Origin: Linnemannia schmuckeri | Lineage: Eukaryota; Mortierellomycota; Mortierellomycetes; Mortierellales; Mortierellaceae | Direction of reading: 5' to 3' | Length of the DNA stretch: 64,000 nt | Assembly (NCBI GenBank): GCA_029449235.1 | Contig: JANATG010000023.1 | Location: 62,001 to 126,000 of the forward strand | Shown here: in pieces, positions 46,245 through 58,500 of the stretch | How the letters are laid out: each line of letters begins with the position of its first letter | Position numbering within the stretch: the first letter of the stretch is position 1 | The notes under the pieces: generated by a model | Databases searched by the model: none | Seen by the model: only the letters and a program-made list of their open reading frames with translations | Told to the model about the DNA's origin: nothing | Translations under genes and position numbers: made by a program

Positions 46245-48152
46245 CTAATCATCAGAGGGGACATGGATATCATCATCCACATCATCATCTCCCGCCATAA
46301 AGTATCCACCCTGCTCCTCTTCCTCACCCTCATCCGTACCAATGACAACAATCCCATTAATAATCACATAGGCCACCATCGCCACCAGCCCAAACGTCAC
46401 CGCATAGATCCTCTTCAGATCAAAATCCCTCTCCTCCTGTGTCTTCTTTGGCTTTTCCGTTGTCGTTGTAGAAGAGGCAGATTTTGATCCAGATAAGAAG
46501 GTGTTCTTGAACCACTCCTTGGGTGAGCTAATAGGGTTTGAGAAGAAGGGGGATGCTTCGCTAGGGAGGGCAGAGTCGGGCAGGTTGGCAAAGAATTCGT
46601 CCTTGCAGCGGTCGCAGTAGGCCACCAGGCGAGGGAACTGGCTAGTGAGGATCATTTGGAACCGGGGGTTGGGGATCTCAGGGTACAGCTGCAATGCCAA
46701 ATATCCAAACGCCTTTGCGTCCAAAGACGTAGGCCTGAAAATTTTTGAGGAAGAAATGTAGGTTAGAGAGTGCCAGTTCTTCTCTTTTTTGCAGATCCCG
46801 CATTGAAAGCAGGGTCAAAAAAATGTGGACAGGGCAAGAGCACATCATCTCTTTCCCCCTCCACTAGTATTACTGCCCCCCCCGCGCCCCCCCCCCCTCC
46901 TTTTTTTTTTTTCCTTCAAATGTCGTTTTCCCGTCTGAATTCCCGCATCCCTCCTGATGATCCTTGAACTTACTTGACGCCAAAGAGAAAGTCGTTCTCG
47001 CCCAATTTCCTGTCCAAGACACGGTAGCAGTCCCTTGCCAAGTCATAGATCTACATTTTTCATCGTGAGAAAAAAATAATGAACATAGTTATTAGTCGCC
47101 AATTGCTTCCTTTTTTCTATGCGGCATGGCTCCATATCACGATAGCGTTTGGAAAAACCAAAAGTTCCTAATATCCACGCACTGTGCACTGTGCATGCCC
47201 ACTTACGCGAGTGTTCTCGGCATGAGTGAGAGATCCTGATTCGACCTTTCCGCCATACTTTTGGACACGCTGAACGGCAGCCTTGCGCATCTGCATGGGT
47301 TGAATATACCGCGCAGGGATGGAGAGCAAGTTCGAGTACGCCTTGCGAGTCGTTCCCAAAAAGTTATCGTCGTCCGCGAACCACGAGAACAACTATTATT
47401 GTTTTATCCGAGGGAGGGAGAGAGACGAAGGGGTGTTAGGTGATAGCTATCCAGCGTTGGTGGGTATCATTTTTTGCAAAGCAATTTATCCTTATCCTGA
47501 TATTTATGTCGACTCTGTGCTCTTTTTCCGGTTGTTGCAATTATTGTGTTTGCTTACGAGAGAGTCCTGCAGAGATTCGTCGACGAGGGAGGAGTAAGCA
47601 ACAGACTTTGCCAAATCCTCCGTGGAAAGATCCTCATTGGCGTTATATCCCTACACATTGCAAAAAATAAAATAAAAATGCGTACGAGAAAGTAGCACCG
47701 AGTAAGGGTGTTAGGACGCCTGTACTTTGTTGAGTTGTATATCTGCGCTCCTGCAATGATTCCTTAACGTGCGCTGTGAGATTCCCCTTCCTCATTCCTC
47801 AATGATTTACAGTTTTGCTCAGGTAGGCGATGATCCGGTTGGTTCCTGCGATCCAGTTCTTTCCATCGTGCAGCATCGGCAATTCTCCTATTCCACATTC
47901 ATTCAAAAGCAAACAAACTTCCAGTTATCAGTAATAGATCTCCTCAAAGTAACCATCAGCAAATGTATAAAAGTGTGAAAAAAAAAAGATCAACAGGGTA
48001 CCGGTGGGTGAGATCCCGGGGTCGTTTGATTCGACGATGGTGTATTCCTGGTGGGAGACAATGGAGAGGTAAGAGATCAGGGCCAGGCATTGGGGGTCGA
48101 TCGAGGGCAAGCCAAATGCGCCTCCGTAGATATACAGCTCCGCGTTGGGCAT
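46245..48152 (-). CDS. SAM37: metaxin/SAM37 (Tom37) mitochondrial outer-membrane sorting subunit
   Basis: Exons 48152-48002, 47887-47811, 47650-47558, 47392-47207, 47050-46974 and 46734-46245 give 357 aa. The N-terminus MPNAELYIYGGAFGLPSIDP is the thioredoxin-like metaxin/Tom37 start, followed by GELPMLHDGKNWIAGTNRII. A GST-C-like helical domain ends with KPTSLDAKAFGYLALQLYPE, LVAYCDRCKDEFF and an acidic tail. A hydrophobic segment, VTFGLVAMVAYVIINGIVVI, near the C-terminus suits an outer-membrane anchor. In the SAM complex it helps insert beta-barrel precursors such as porin and Tom40. Donors include GTACCC and GTAAAT, weaker than the norm. The intron 46735-46973 contains long C and T homopolymers. 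SAM35 is the less likely alternative. Confidence 0.85.
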
Positions 48153-48468
48153 TATGAGGGTGAGGGAGGAGTGAAGGTCGAAAGGGAAGGAAAGAAGGAA
48201 GGAAGGAACAGGGTAAAGAAGAGTGAAAAATACACGGGAGCGTGAAATAAAAAAAAATTGGCCTCCGTGCCCGTGTCTCTCCCGCGAGAAAAATAAATTT
48301 CCAAAAGGGGAACGAAGCACACATCCAACACCCACAGCAACCTTCTTTATCTATCCCTTCCAACGGTTTCCTTTCTCTTCGTGTCACACGTGTTATGCAC
48401 ACTGCACACACTTAAAATGACTTTGGAGGCACACGCTTTAATAAAGGGTCTAGAAACAACTCAAATGA
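48153..48468. other. SAM37 upstream region and 3' flank of the giant LRR-like gene
   Basis: 315 bp, shared by the SAM37 promoter and the 3' end of neither-strand coding sequence. No gene was seen. An AATAAAT-like stretch lies near 48289 and TTTAATAAAGG near 48437 (plus strand). Confidence 0.4.
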
Positions 48469-51400
48469 CTACTCCAGGTCATACCCACGCAGTCTGGTCC
48501 GCAAGGCATGCCGTACCGTAGCCTGCTCTACTGCATCGCCCGTCAGCGTCCATGGCATCCGAAACTTGCGAATCGGTCGATCCTTCAGCTTATCCTGCCT
48601 CTTGGAGTCCCTAATCAAACCATAACTCACACACGCAGTCACCGTACTAGTCGCACTTGAAGGTGTAGTAGTAGTGGTAGCTGACGAAGGTGTAACTGTA
48701 GCAGAACCACCGATCACAGCAGACTCACTCTCTGTAGTAGTGGTAGTAACACCCTGGGACCTGGCCTGGAACTGGGCTTCGATGCGTCGGTAATGAATAT
48801 CAGTCCGATCGCCAATTTTCATTTCAATTGCATCCTTGTAGGCCGCATAGTCCTTACGCTGCGTCAAAAATCCTTCACCAAGCATCTCCCACGGGTGTTG
48901 CTCTGGCAATGTCGGAGGCGCAAGGCCATTGGATCGATCCCACACTGCTGTCGACAACTGTGAATCCTCATTCAGCGTATCGGATGCATCCGTGGTCTCG
49001 AAGGTTGTATCTTCCGGTTTGCCAATATTGTTGTTGTCGCCGATGGTAGTGTCAGTGGCGGTTGTCGAAGCTGCAGCTGGGGTGGTGGTCCTGAAGGCGT
49101 TGCTACTGCTGGTGCTGCTGTGTGGCGTGGGAAGAAAGAAGGCCAGGTTGCGGAACACCTCCGATGGCATCCTGGAGGCATACAGATCCAACTCCTCCAG
49201 ATCCGAAAATTGAATCCTTTTTAACAACGCCACCCACTCTGAACTTTCAAGCGACAGCCGATTCACCCCTAGCTTGTGGAGCCGCAGTTCCGAGACGAAA
49301 GCCTGGAGCCATGGCAAGAACTGGCGCGTGACCTGGGATGACTTGACACAATTTTGGGTACGCGGGCTCCCAAGAACAAATCCAGAGGTCGCCACTGCTT
49401 TTGGATATGAGTTGCCAATGCCTCCTTTGCCAACACTGATCGATTTGCTCAACGCGCCGACAACAACCAGAATCTCCAGGAAGGGAAGGACCTTGGGCTT
49501 AATGGTCTCGAAAAACGTCGCCAACGGCTCTCCGTCCTCCATAGATCCGATTAACACCAGCTCGTCGACACATGAACCAAACCTAAGTAGGAACTGTGTC
49601 GCCTCCTCCCACTCTGCCTTGGCGCCATCGATCGGTGACAGGTAGACCGCAAAGTGAGATGATAGTTGTGACATGGGCACCTGGGATCGCTCAATGACCT
49701 TGGTTAGGTTTTCATATCCCTTCTTGTCAAGCCCCAGGACATTGATCTGTAGGCTCGCCAGGTGTGATCCCCTTGACCGCGTACAAGCCTCCAGCGTCTT
49801 GGCATCATGGTTCGAAAACTCGAGGCACTTCAAGTACGTGAGCATGTACCCAAAAAACATCAGGACCGTGTAGACGTTGCTCGATTTCCTGGAGTAAGTA
49901 AGCGACATTGGTTGCGCTGGGACCTTGTTCGCCTCCAGCGTCGTTGTCATTGTCGTTGCTGTTAAGGTCGTTGTTCCTGATGCTGTTGTTATCAAATCTG
50001 TAGTTGCTCCCGTTTCCGACCAGGTGAGGCTCATGTCCGCCTTGTCTCTCAGGCCAACCTTCTTGGGCACTCGCGAAGGCCCCACTGCTGCAAAAGTCGC
50101 CTTGATGGCCTGGTAGACCTTGAAGAACTGAAGTGCTTCTGTCGTCACTCGCAGCTTTCTAAGGCAAGGGTTCAGCTCAATAAGCTGCAGGAGGGCCTTG
50201 AGTTCCTGGTGGTTGTGGACTTCCAGCCAGAGCCGTTCCAGCTTGTTGGCGAACCGAAGTGTGCTATTGGACCACCGTTGGATGCGCATCGACTTGCGCG
50301 CCTCGTCCTTGCCTGACCGTATCGATACCTGCTCGTTGTAGCTGACCATGGCCTTGAGCATTACTAGACCGACATCGCCTTTGATCGCATTGTTCATGAA
50401 ATGAAATCCACGCTCGAGGGTGGGACTGTTGAAGCTGAGTTTGGTCTTGGCGTTGGGTCCTGCTGTCCTGACCATGTCGCATAGTGCGGGGTTCATGCGG
50501 TCCGGGTCCCAGTCTGCGAAGGAGCGCGTGTTCATGAATAGCCGATCCAGAGACTCCTGGGTGTCTGGATGGTCGGACGGATCGCTGATATCCATGTAGA
50601 ATCCCTGAATTCGCCGGCAGTCAACAAGATGCTTGATCAGCCTGGTCTTGAAGTGTCCCAGAATATAGTTGGGATCATTGACATCGACACCTCTGCAGGG
50701 CTCCTTCAGGTTGATGGGGCCGTGGACAATATGATGCTCGAAGGGGACAAACAGCTTGATCGACACGGCAGTGGTGCGGAGAATGGCCGACTGCAAAACG
50801 GTAATATCCTCCTCAGTCACATGCCACGCCAGCTCCAGGCCAAGTTCCTGCAAGTTCTCCGCCTTGACAATCGCATCATAGAACTTCAATGCCTCCTCTC
50901 GTGAACACAGAGACACCAAAAGAGCTCCCAACGCCTCATTGTAAAAGAATCGCTTAAGGACCGCCTGCAGCACCTTGTAGTCGTTTTCCGGAAACCGCTC
51001 CTTGTAGTGATCAAAGCAGACCCACTTGGCATAGCCTTCGTTGGTAATGATCCTGAACAACGTCCCGGCTGACCCTTCCTTGTCCAGGTTGATGGGTGCG
51101 TAAAAGTCCTTGACGCGAGAAAAGTCCCAGCTCCCTTCCACCTTGCCCGAGTCCGGCTCGTTCTGGATATAGTTGATGGCGCAGAGGACTTTTTTGTACA
51201 AGGGTGAGTCCTTGTTCATCGGTGGGACGGCGACTCCGTTGTCCTTGTATCCAAATGCCAACATCTGGAGAATCACCCACATATGATAGCCGAAGCGCGC
51301 GACAAATTCTTCGATGTACAGTAGGTCGTAACCCTCATGTAGAGTAAAATGAAGCTGGTGAGGAGGAAATCTCCTCCGTTTCTTGTCCGCTCGGGTTTCT

Positions 51401-52992
51401 TCGTCGTCGTCTGGCTGTGTGAGCTGACAGCACTCGCACAGGAAATAAAGTCGAAATCCTGCTGCCGCGTTGTCTCCTTTGGGCAGGATGACAAACATCT
51501 TGGGATCCAGGTGTTGGAAAACGCCATAGTGAACGCCAGTGAGTTGATCCGCCTTTGGCTGAAGGAACTCGGGTCGCATCTTCCTGAACAGCATCCTGGT
51601 CGAGTTGGTGTCCTTTATCACGGCCTCATACTGCATGCGGAGAGGATGACCGACTGGGATCCGTGACTTTAGTCCAAGAAGTGTCGCAAACAAGACCCGC
51701 CCCCGTCTCTCGGCCTGCAAGATCTGGTAGTCGGTCGTCGATTTCAGGTACGCGTAGAACAGATGCGCGCAGGTGAGGAGCTCCGTTTTGATCGTTTCAA
51801 AGTCGGCCTTGGTAGCCTCGTCAGAACCCTCGGGTGCCTCGGAATTGAGAAGGAGCTGAAGAAGACTTTGTCGTTTCCGCTTGGTCGCAGGAGGGAGGTT
51901 TTCGTTATTGGCGTTGATAGTCTTGTCGCCACTACCACTGCTGACTCCCTTTAATGGTGGCACCAAGGTATGCAGGAAGGTGGTAGCTGTCGCCTTTTCC
52001 TGCTCTTTGAAGGACGGAATTCTGTGAGTTGAAGGAGTAGGGGTTGACGCTGGGTTTGGCGGAGACGAGTGCGATTCCTGTGACGCACCCGATTGGCTTG
52101 ACGAAGATGTGTCTTGAGGCCTATTGTTCTTTTGTTCCTGTTCTTGCACGACTTCGTGCACGATCTCCTCGATGGAATCTAGATCCGTCGAGTGCTCGCC
52201 AATCACGTCATAATCCTCTGAGTCAGCACAAGTCTCTAGCGATGGAGACGATACTGCCGAGGACTTTAGCGTCGCTGGTTGCTGAGACGATTGCTCCTGG
52301 ATGGTTGACGTTGCCGTGTCCAGAGAGATGTCAGTTGAGTTCGTTGTGAGTGTTGTGGTCTTGCAGGTAATAGGCTGAACGATTGAAACCGATGAAGACT
52401 GTTGCGGTACTGTGATCGAGGGAGTTGAATACGAAGAGCATGTATCCTGACTATTATTTGATCCCTGCTTTCTATTTCGTTTTTGCTGTTGCTTGGTGCT
52501 CTTTGAACTGCTCAACTCCTCGATAAAGTCAACTTTGGATGGTGGGGTGGCAACTGAGCGAACAACTGAAGGCGAGGGGTTGTAAATGACATCGAGAACC
52601 TCCCCAGGAACACACTCTATCCGAAATGGCTTGATCCTATGCGTATTGTTGTTCAACAGAAGGCAAGTTAATTACTGTACCATGTATGTTGCAATTGAGG
52701 CCATTACCCCGAGCAATTGGTATTGCGTTCCTTACCTCCGCTCATGGTCGTCTCTCATATAGGTAGAAATGATATCCTCATGCTGGACGCGCAGTATTCC
52801 TGGAAAGGCGACTCGCAAGTCACTCCAAAATATGTATTTGCTGAGAGGCACAGAGGCGACGAGATGACCTGTTCTGGCCTTGAGCCGGACAAGCGTGCCA
52901 TGTGAGCGGAATGTCTGGTAGTTGTCATCCAATGTCGCAGTTTTACTTGGTGTTGTTGTTGATGTTGGGTGTTGGCTGTCCGAGGATGCCAT
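48469..52992 (-). CDS. giant LRR-like protein with a FRLYFLCEC domain (1474 aa)
   Basis: Exons 52992-52736 and 52636-48469 join in phase 2. The N-terminal 100 residues form an ordered domain: TLVRLKARTGHLVASVPLSK, then FWSDLRVAFPGILRVQHED and IKPFRIECVPGEVLDVIYNP. A Ser/Thr/Gln-rich linker follows to about 280. Next is a domain with MFVILPKGD, FRLYFLCECCQ, LHFTLHEGYDLLYIEEFVAR and FGYKDNGVAVPPM (about 460-560). I recognise this block, from memory, in large Mortierella-lineage proteins of unknown function. LRR-like strands fill the C-terminal half: SREEALKFYDAIVKAENLQE, LIELNPCLRKLRVTTEALQF. No ATPase or protease motif is visible. It is divergent from the BTB gene, with 334 bp between starts. 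Function unknown; a sensor or scaffold is conceivable. Confidence 0.75.
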
Positions 52993-53326
52993 TTGGTTTC
53001 CTGGAAGTGTTTGAATCGGTCAGTTGGTGATGTCACAACAAATAGATGGAGTTAAAGAAGGTGTGAAAAGAAACAACTCTGAGCGTGGAACAGGAGGCAA
53101 CTTGTAAAGAAATACAAACCCCTTAATGACGAAGCACCGAACAAGGCAGGAAATCACCAGCCAATCAGAAGGGTGAGCAATGATAGAAAGGCACATATCA
53201 ATAACGCGCTTGCTATTTACTTTTAGTTATCTCTTGGCACTTCTCTATATTGGTCGCCTTTTCATTTCCCTTCCTTCTTCTTCTCTCTCTTTCTACCGAA
53301 CTCCCTTTAGTCCTTACACATTAATT
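52993..53326. promoter_or_regulatory. divergent promoter between the giant LRR-like gene and the BTB gene
   Basis: 334 bp between opposing ATGs. The BTB side carries a pyrimidine tract (53262-53315) before its start. No other feature was identified. Confidence 0.45.
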
Positions 53327-55564
53327 ATGGAAACACAAACACAGCAGCAACACTACCAACGCCACCAACACTACCACCAACAGCAGCAACAACCGGCAAC
53401 GAGGGTGGTCTCGCACTGGGCAAAGTCAACCCCCGAGGAAGGCATCCAGCTCATCTTCAACAAGGCAGACACCGACAAGGCGCCAGCCGGAGTCCGTATC
53501 CTCACCTCCCCTACTTCCATCGAACGACCCTGTCAATGGGACATCTGTCTCCGACTCATCTCTGATCCTTTTTTCAATGACGATTCTGCGACAAAGACAA
53601 CAGCAACAACAGCAGCCTCACTCCCGGACAGTAGAAGTCACTCTACTGCATCAACACCACTCCTTCGAGCATCGTCGCCGCAGAAGCAGCAACAAGAGAC
53701 GACTACTCTTCCCTCTACTCTGAATCGTCGATCGGCGACTCCACTTTTGGTCTTGACGTTGCAACGAGCTAGTATCCGGCTGAGTTCTGCAGGACATGAC
53801 GGGGGACATGATCGAGATGGTCAAGGAGGAGAAGGAGGAGGTGGGAACATGCGCTTTGAGGATCCAATGAACCCTGGTCGAACACGATGCGATTCCTACC
53901 GGACGATTTATATCTACAGCCCTCGACTTCGTCGTGACATCCATGTCCAGCCTATCGACCGGGACCTCTGGCCTCAAACAGGTACTCTCGCCATGTTGAA
54001 CCAGCGATGTTTCCCCCTCCCCCTCTGCGCATGTGCACCTGTTTGCTCTACTTTTGTAGTCATCATCACCGTCATTTTTTTTTTTTTTCAATCACCAGTC
54101 ATGATCAGCGATCGTCACCAAACACGAAATTGATAAAATTGATCATCACTAAACCAAATGGCCTTGCTTACCCATGACAAAACGGCCTTTGTAGCGGTGT
54201 TCAAGTGCGAAGATGTAATCGACGAGGATCACAAGTATCACTTTCAGATTTGGCTCTCCGGCGCAAGCCCCCGCCAGACAGACGCTGAAACAGACGCACG
54301 AACCACACAACAAAAAAACTTGCTATTTGCAATGCGACAGGATACATCCACTTGCAATGTCCAGATCTGTATCAGAGACCCTCCACCGCCCTTGACGGTC
54401 CCCCAAGCGTGTCTTGAGACTGCGTCGTCGGGGTTGTTTGATAAGAGAAATGTGAGTCATGGTAATCTTGGTGATGGTTATAGCCATAGGGACAATGGTG
54501 GTCAATACTACAGTCCACCCTTGACTACGGCATCGTCCGCTCCTTCAGGAGCGACATTCGACAACAAATACTACATCAAGCACACGCAGACCTCGAAAAT
54601 CCATTGCAATAACAACAACGATTATTCAACAGAGCAAATTAGGGCAACGTTCTGGGCACATAAGACAATCCTCGAGTCGGTCCCATTTTTTTCTCGTATG
54701 CTAAGTTCTGGACGGTTCAAGGAGGGTCAACCGGGCTCGGATAGGATCTTTAGGATCAATCTCTCAAGTGATATGTTTGAGCCCAAAATCATGGACACCT
54801 TGCTTGACTATGTCTACACTCGCGAACCTATCCAGGACGACGAGAGTATGGGTGATGACGATGCTGATATCAACAATGGCAACGGTACTAGCGGTTATTA
54901 CAACAACAGCTACAACAACAACAGCAATAATACTCGCTATGCGGACGACTACGAGTCGATGACCGACTCTCCAACAATGAACAGGCGCCACTATGTCAGC
55001 GCAAACGTCGCCCTGAACTTGCAGAGAGTCGCCTCTGAACCCTCACCACCTCGACCCCACTACCTCCAGTTTCATCCCTACTCTCAACCACCCACCACCC
55101 ACACACCCACCCCTGGCCGCAGCTCATCCTGGTCATTCACACCAACAACCACCGGCCACAGCCTCGACGTCACATCCACGCTGACTTCTCCGCCCCCACC
55201 AACACCCCACCCGATACACCCCTACACATCTCGCCATACGCACTCCCTCCGCACGCGCCTGAAGCCTGAGGATTGGTTCCTCCTCTACCGCGCAGCAATC
55301 CACATGGAAGACCCCCCACTGCAGGCCCAAGCACTCGACAAGATCCAAGCCCAACTCAACGTCCAATCTGCTCTCGAACGCGCCTTGACCTGGGGACCAG
55401 GGTACCCAGAGATCAAACGCGTGGTATTGAAGTATGTGTTTGATGAGCGAAGGGCGATTTTTGGAAACGAGGAGCGGAACCAGTTGCGACCGTACTTGTG
55501 GCCCGAGATTGAGGATCAGGTGGATGTTCTTGTCGAGATTACGAGCAAGATTGCTCGGCAGTGA
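53327..55564 (+). CDS. BTB/POZ-domain protein
   Basis: Exons 53327-53981 and 54195-55564 give 674 aa. The acceptor GTAG at 54191-54194 is the first in-frame AG after stops in the intron. The N-terminal part (GIQLIFNKADTDKAPAGVRI, ERPCQWDICLRLISD, HVQPIDRDLWPQ, then FQIWLSG) resembles the beta-rich N-terminal region of fungal BTB proteins, possibly MATH-like. The BTB core is FWAHKTILESVPFFSRMLSS, then DRIFRINLSSDMFEPKIMDT and LLDYVYT, where an Asn/Ser/Tyr insertion interrupts it. The C-terminal part, EDWFLLYRAAIHMEDPPLQA and ALDKIQAQLNV, is BACK-like. Such proteins often serve as cullin-3 adaptors; that role is inferred. Gln/His-rich start and several disordered inserts. Confidence 0.8.
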
Positions 55565-58500
55565 GAGAGTGCAGGGGAGGTTTAAGTGAGGAGGGGTATG
55601 ACTAGTGTGAGCAGAGTAAAGCAGGGAGAGGAGCAGGAATTGGTCTCGTTGTTAAATAAAAGGGCAAGTCTCGCTTTACTTGCGGCACAAACACAACACA
55701 GCGTAAGAGGAACACAATGCAGATGCATTGAACTGTACTGCATTGATTTCTTAGTCGATCGATTTCATGTTCATCATAGCTTTTTATTACTATCTGAAAC
55801 CGACGCTATCTTGCCCTGGCTGGTGAATCGCTGGCGATGTCTCCAATGAGTCGCAAGTTGTTGGAGACAAAAAAAAAATATTGTTAGCGCCAAACAAAAA
55901 CAACAAAAGCTATCTCTAACACACGTGTTCGCCATCTTTCACTACTCATCCCGGCCCAATTCTTACACTACCTCCATGTCGCATGCCCCCTTTGACCACT
56001 CTTTTTATGTCGTTGTGCCATGTGTCGAAGATCCTGGTAACAGCAAGAAGTGGAAGGCGCTATGGTGGGGTAGAGAAGAACTGTCAAGTATCTTTACCTC
56101 TCGACAGCCATCGCAAGGAAGTCTGAACACGTGGATTCGCTTTTTCAAGAAAGCGTAGGTGTTGCTCTCCGCGGCTCCTAGGCCACATAAAAATATGAGC
56201 CTAGGAGCTGTTCGCAACAGACGTTCCAAGGTCAAGAAGTCGTAGGGGTGGTCATCGACAAAGTGGTCGATGTCCAATCGATAAGTGACAGTTTCATTCC
56301 CTTTACCCGCTAGCGCAATGCTATCACCATGCCTTTTGATCCACTCTTGTCTGCCACTCCTGAGATGTCGATCCTGAGAAGTCGATCCACTATTATCCCC
56401 TCTTATTGTCAGTAATGACAAGGCCTTTCACCACCACTTCACCACACTCCTGCCACCACACGTTTGTATCTTTTCCTTCATCTTATCCACCCTCCATCTC
56501 TGACTCTCTAGTCCAGCCTCTTATATCTCGCCTTTTGTCCCTCACCTCTTGTTCCCATATAACTTCTATTTATCCTTTTGAAAACAAAGAGAAGAGATAC
56601 ACGACTAACAAAAAACATTACCTGCGAAATTCTTGAGTCGCCTAAAAGACCTCGATTTTATCCATGGTCAACCATGCGCAGCTCGAACGACTGTTTCTGG
56701 ATCCCCACAAAAATTCGTAAAGTAGATGCCCCGCCCAACAAGAAAGGCGAGACAGGACGAGAAAAGGAAGAAGACATTAGAAAATTGTTAGTAAAGAAAG
56801 TCTTAGGGACCTTGGCTTAACCGCCACTCTTTCACACACTGTTTTCTTGCACACTACTCAGGTTGAGATGGACTTTCACTTTGTCCAGGTACCTTGAGTG
56901 TCATCTTCTAAAAGTTGAAGGCTGGAAAACAATTTTTAGTTGTTGTTGCAAATAGGTGTCAGGCTGAATGAAAAGGACGACAGGATCGAGTAGATGGTGT
57001 GGCGGTAGTACCATAGGTGACTAAGAGCTCAAGATTGGCGACAATGACGGCCAGCGGTGAGATGGGAGTTACTGTTGTTATTGATATGTTGGCGACGACA
57101 AAGATCGATGGTGAGTGACGGTGGCCGTTGCATCCTTCCAGCTCGACCATTCATTCCTGCTCCTGCTTCTTGTGTCTTGAGCGCGCCTCATCTGGTACCT
57201 CTGCTTGACCGCTCGCCCTGCTCCTGGAGGGATGCAGGAGTGGAGAGTAGAGATGATGGTACAGTGCTGGTGAAGGTGAAGGTGGATGCGAAAGTGGGTT
57301 GTCATTGTTAGTGGATGGGCATGATGAAGGGAAGGAAGGGGCGAGTTGGTGGCGTTTAAGGGTGGAGGACTTACTGCTTACCTTGGGTCTTGATCGCAGG
57401 CAGAGGGGAGGGAGGGAAGAGGTGGAAAGGGTGAAGAAAGGGAAGAAAGAGAGGAAGAGAGAGGGCCTCTCTTTCACAGACAACTGCTCCTTATATAGCA
57501 AAATGAGAGCTAAGCCACATTAATTGACGTGACTATGGCCCTTAAGAACTAGCATCTGAGAGAGTGAGTATGGATGGAGAAAGGGATGCACTAGCACACT
57601 GAGGGTAACCACCAGGGGTCAATCATAACCCTAGTTGACAGCTACGGTGCTCCTCCATCATTACTGTGTAATTTTATGAAGATTTTTATTCCCAAGTCGC
57701 CATTCAAAACGGTCAAAAGAACGCACGTATGCTCGTCAAGAGACACACAAAGTGAACCTGGGCTTAGTCGTTGGAAAAGAGTATCAAAAGCCAAGCAGAG
57801 AGGCGACACGCTAAACGCGTCGTTATGGTAGGCCAAGCGACATTACCTCTCCCTCACCCGCAATACATCCTTAAGATTTAGTTATATTTTACGCCCAGCC
57901 CTTTCATTTCATGACTTCAGCCTGCCATTTTCAAACGAATAACGATGAACTAATAAAAAGCTACATAAGAAAACAGCCAGTCGTAGCTCCAATCAGCACT
58001 CATGGGCTGTTCTCTCGCACCGCCAAAGGGTGCCTTCATTTTCACACCATTTCTCTTGTTCTTGCTATAATTTGCTGACCTGCATGAACACTAATTTTTC
58101 TAGTATCTTTCTTTTCTTCTTGACATTGAGAAAGTACGCAGCAGTCAATTGCTCTCAACACCCAACCAAACACAATACATACACGCCATCGTTGTTCGGA
58201 TGTCCATCCGGTTGCAATACTCTTTGATTACCTGCGCTGCGTGGAAATGGCATGTCGGTTGCCAAGATGGATTTTATCCATGTAGGTCATTCTGGATGTT
58301 GTTTGTGGTCCCCTTTATGGCGCTTGCGGTGGACAGATGTTGGCTCACGAGATTTGTTTTATGCAAGGGATACCGCATGGAAAATGCCTCACTTCCTATT
58401 CTTTTCCTCTTTTGCACTAAGACGATAATTTTCGGGCACCGTGCCGCAGAGGGGAAGAGAAAGGCTGTACATGTGTATGCAAGGGTTTATTTGATGTTCC

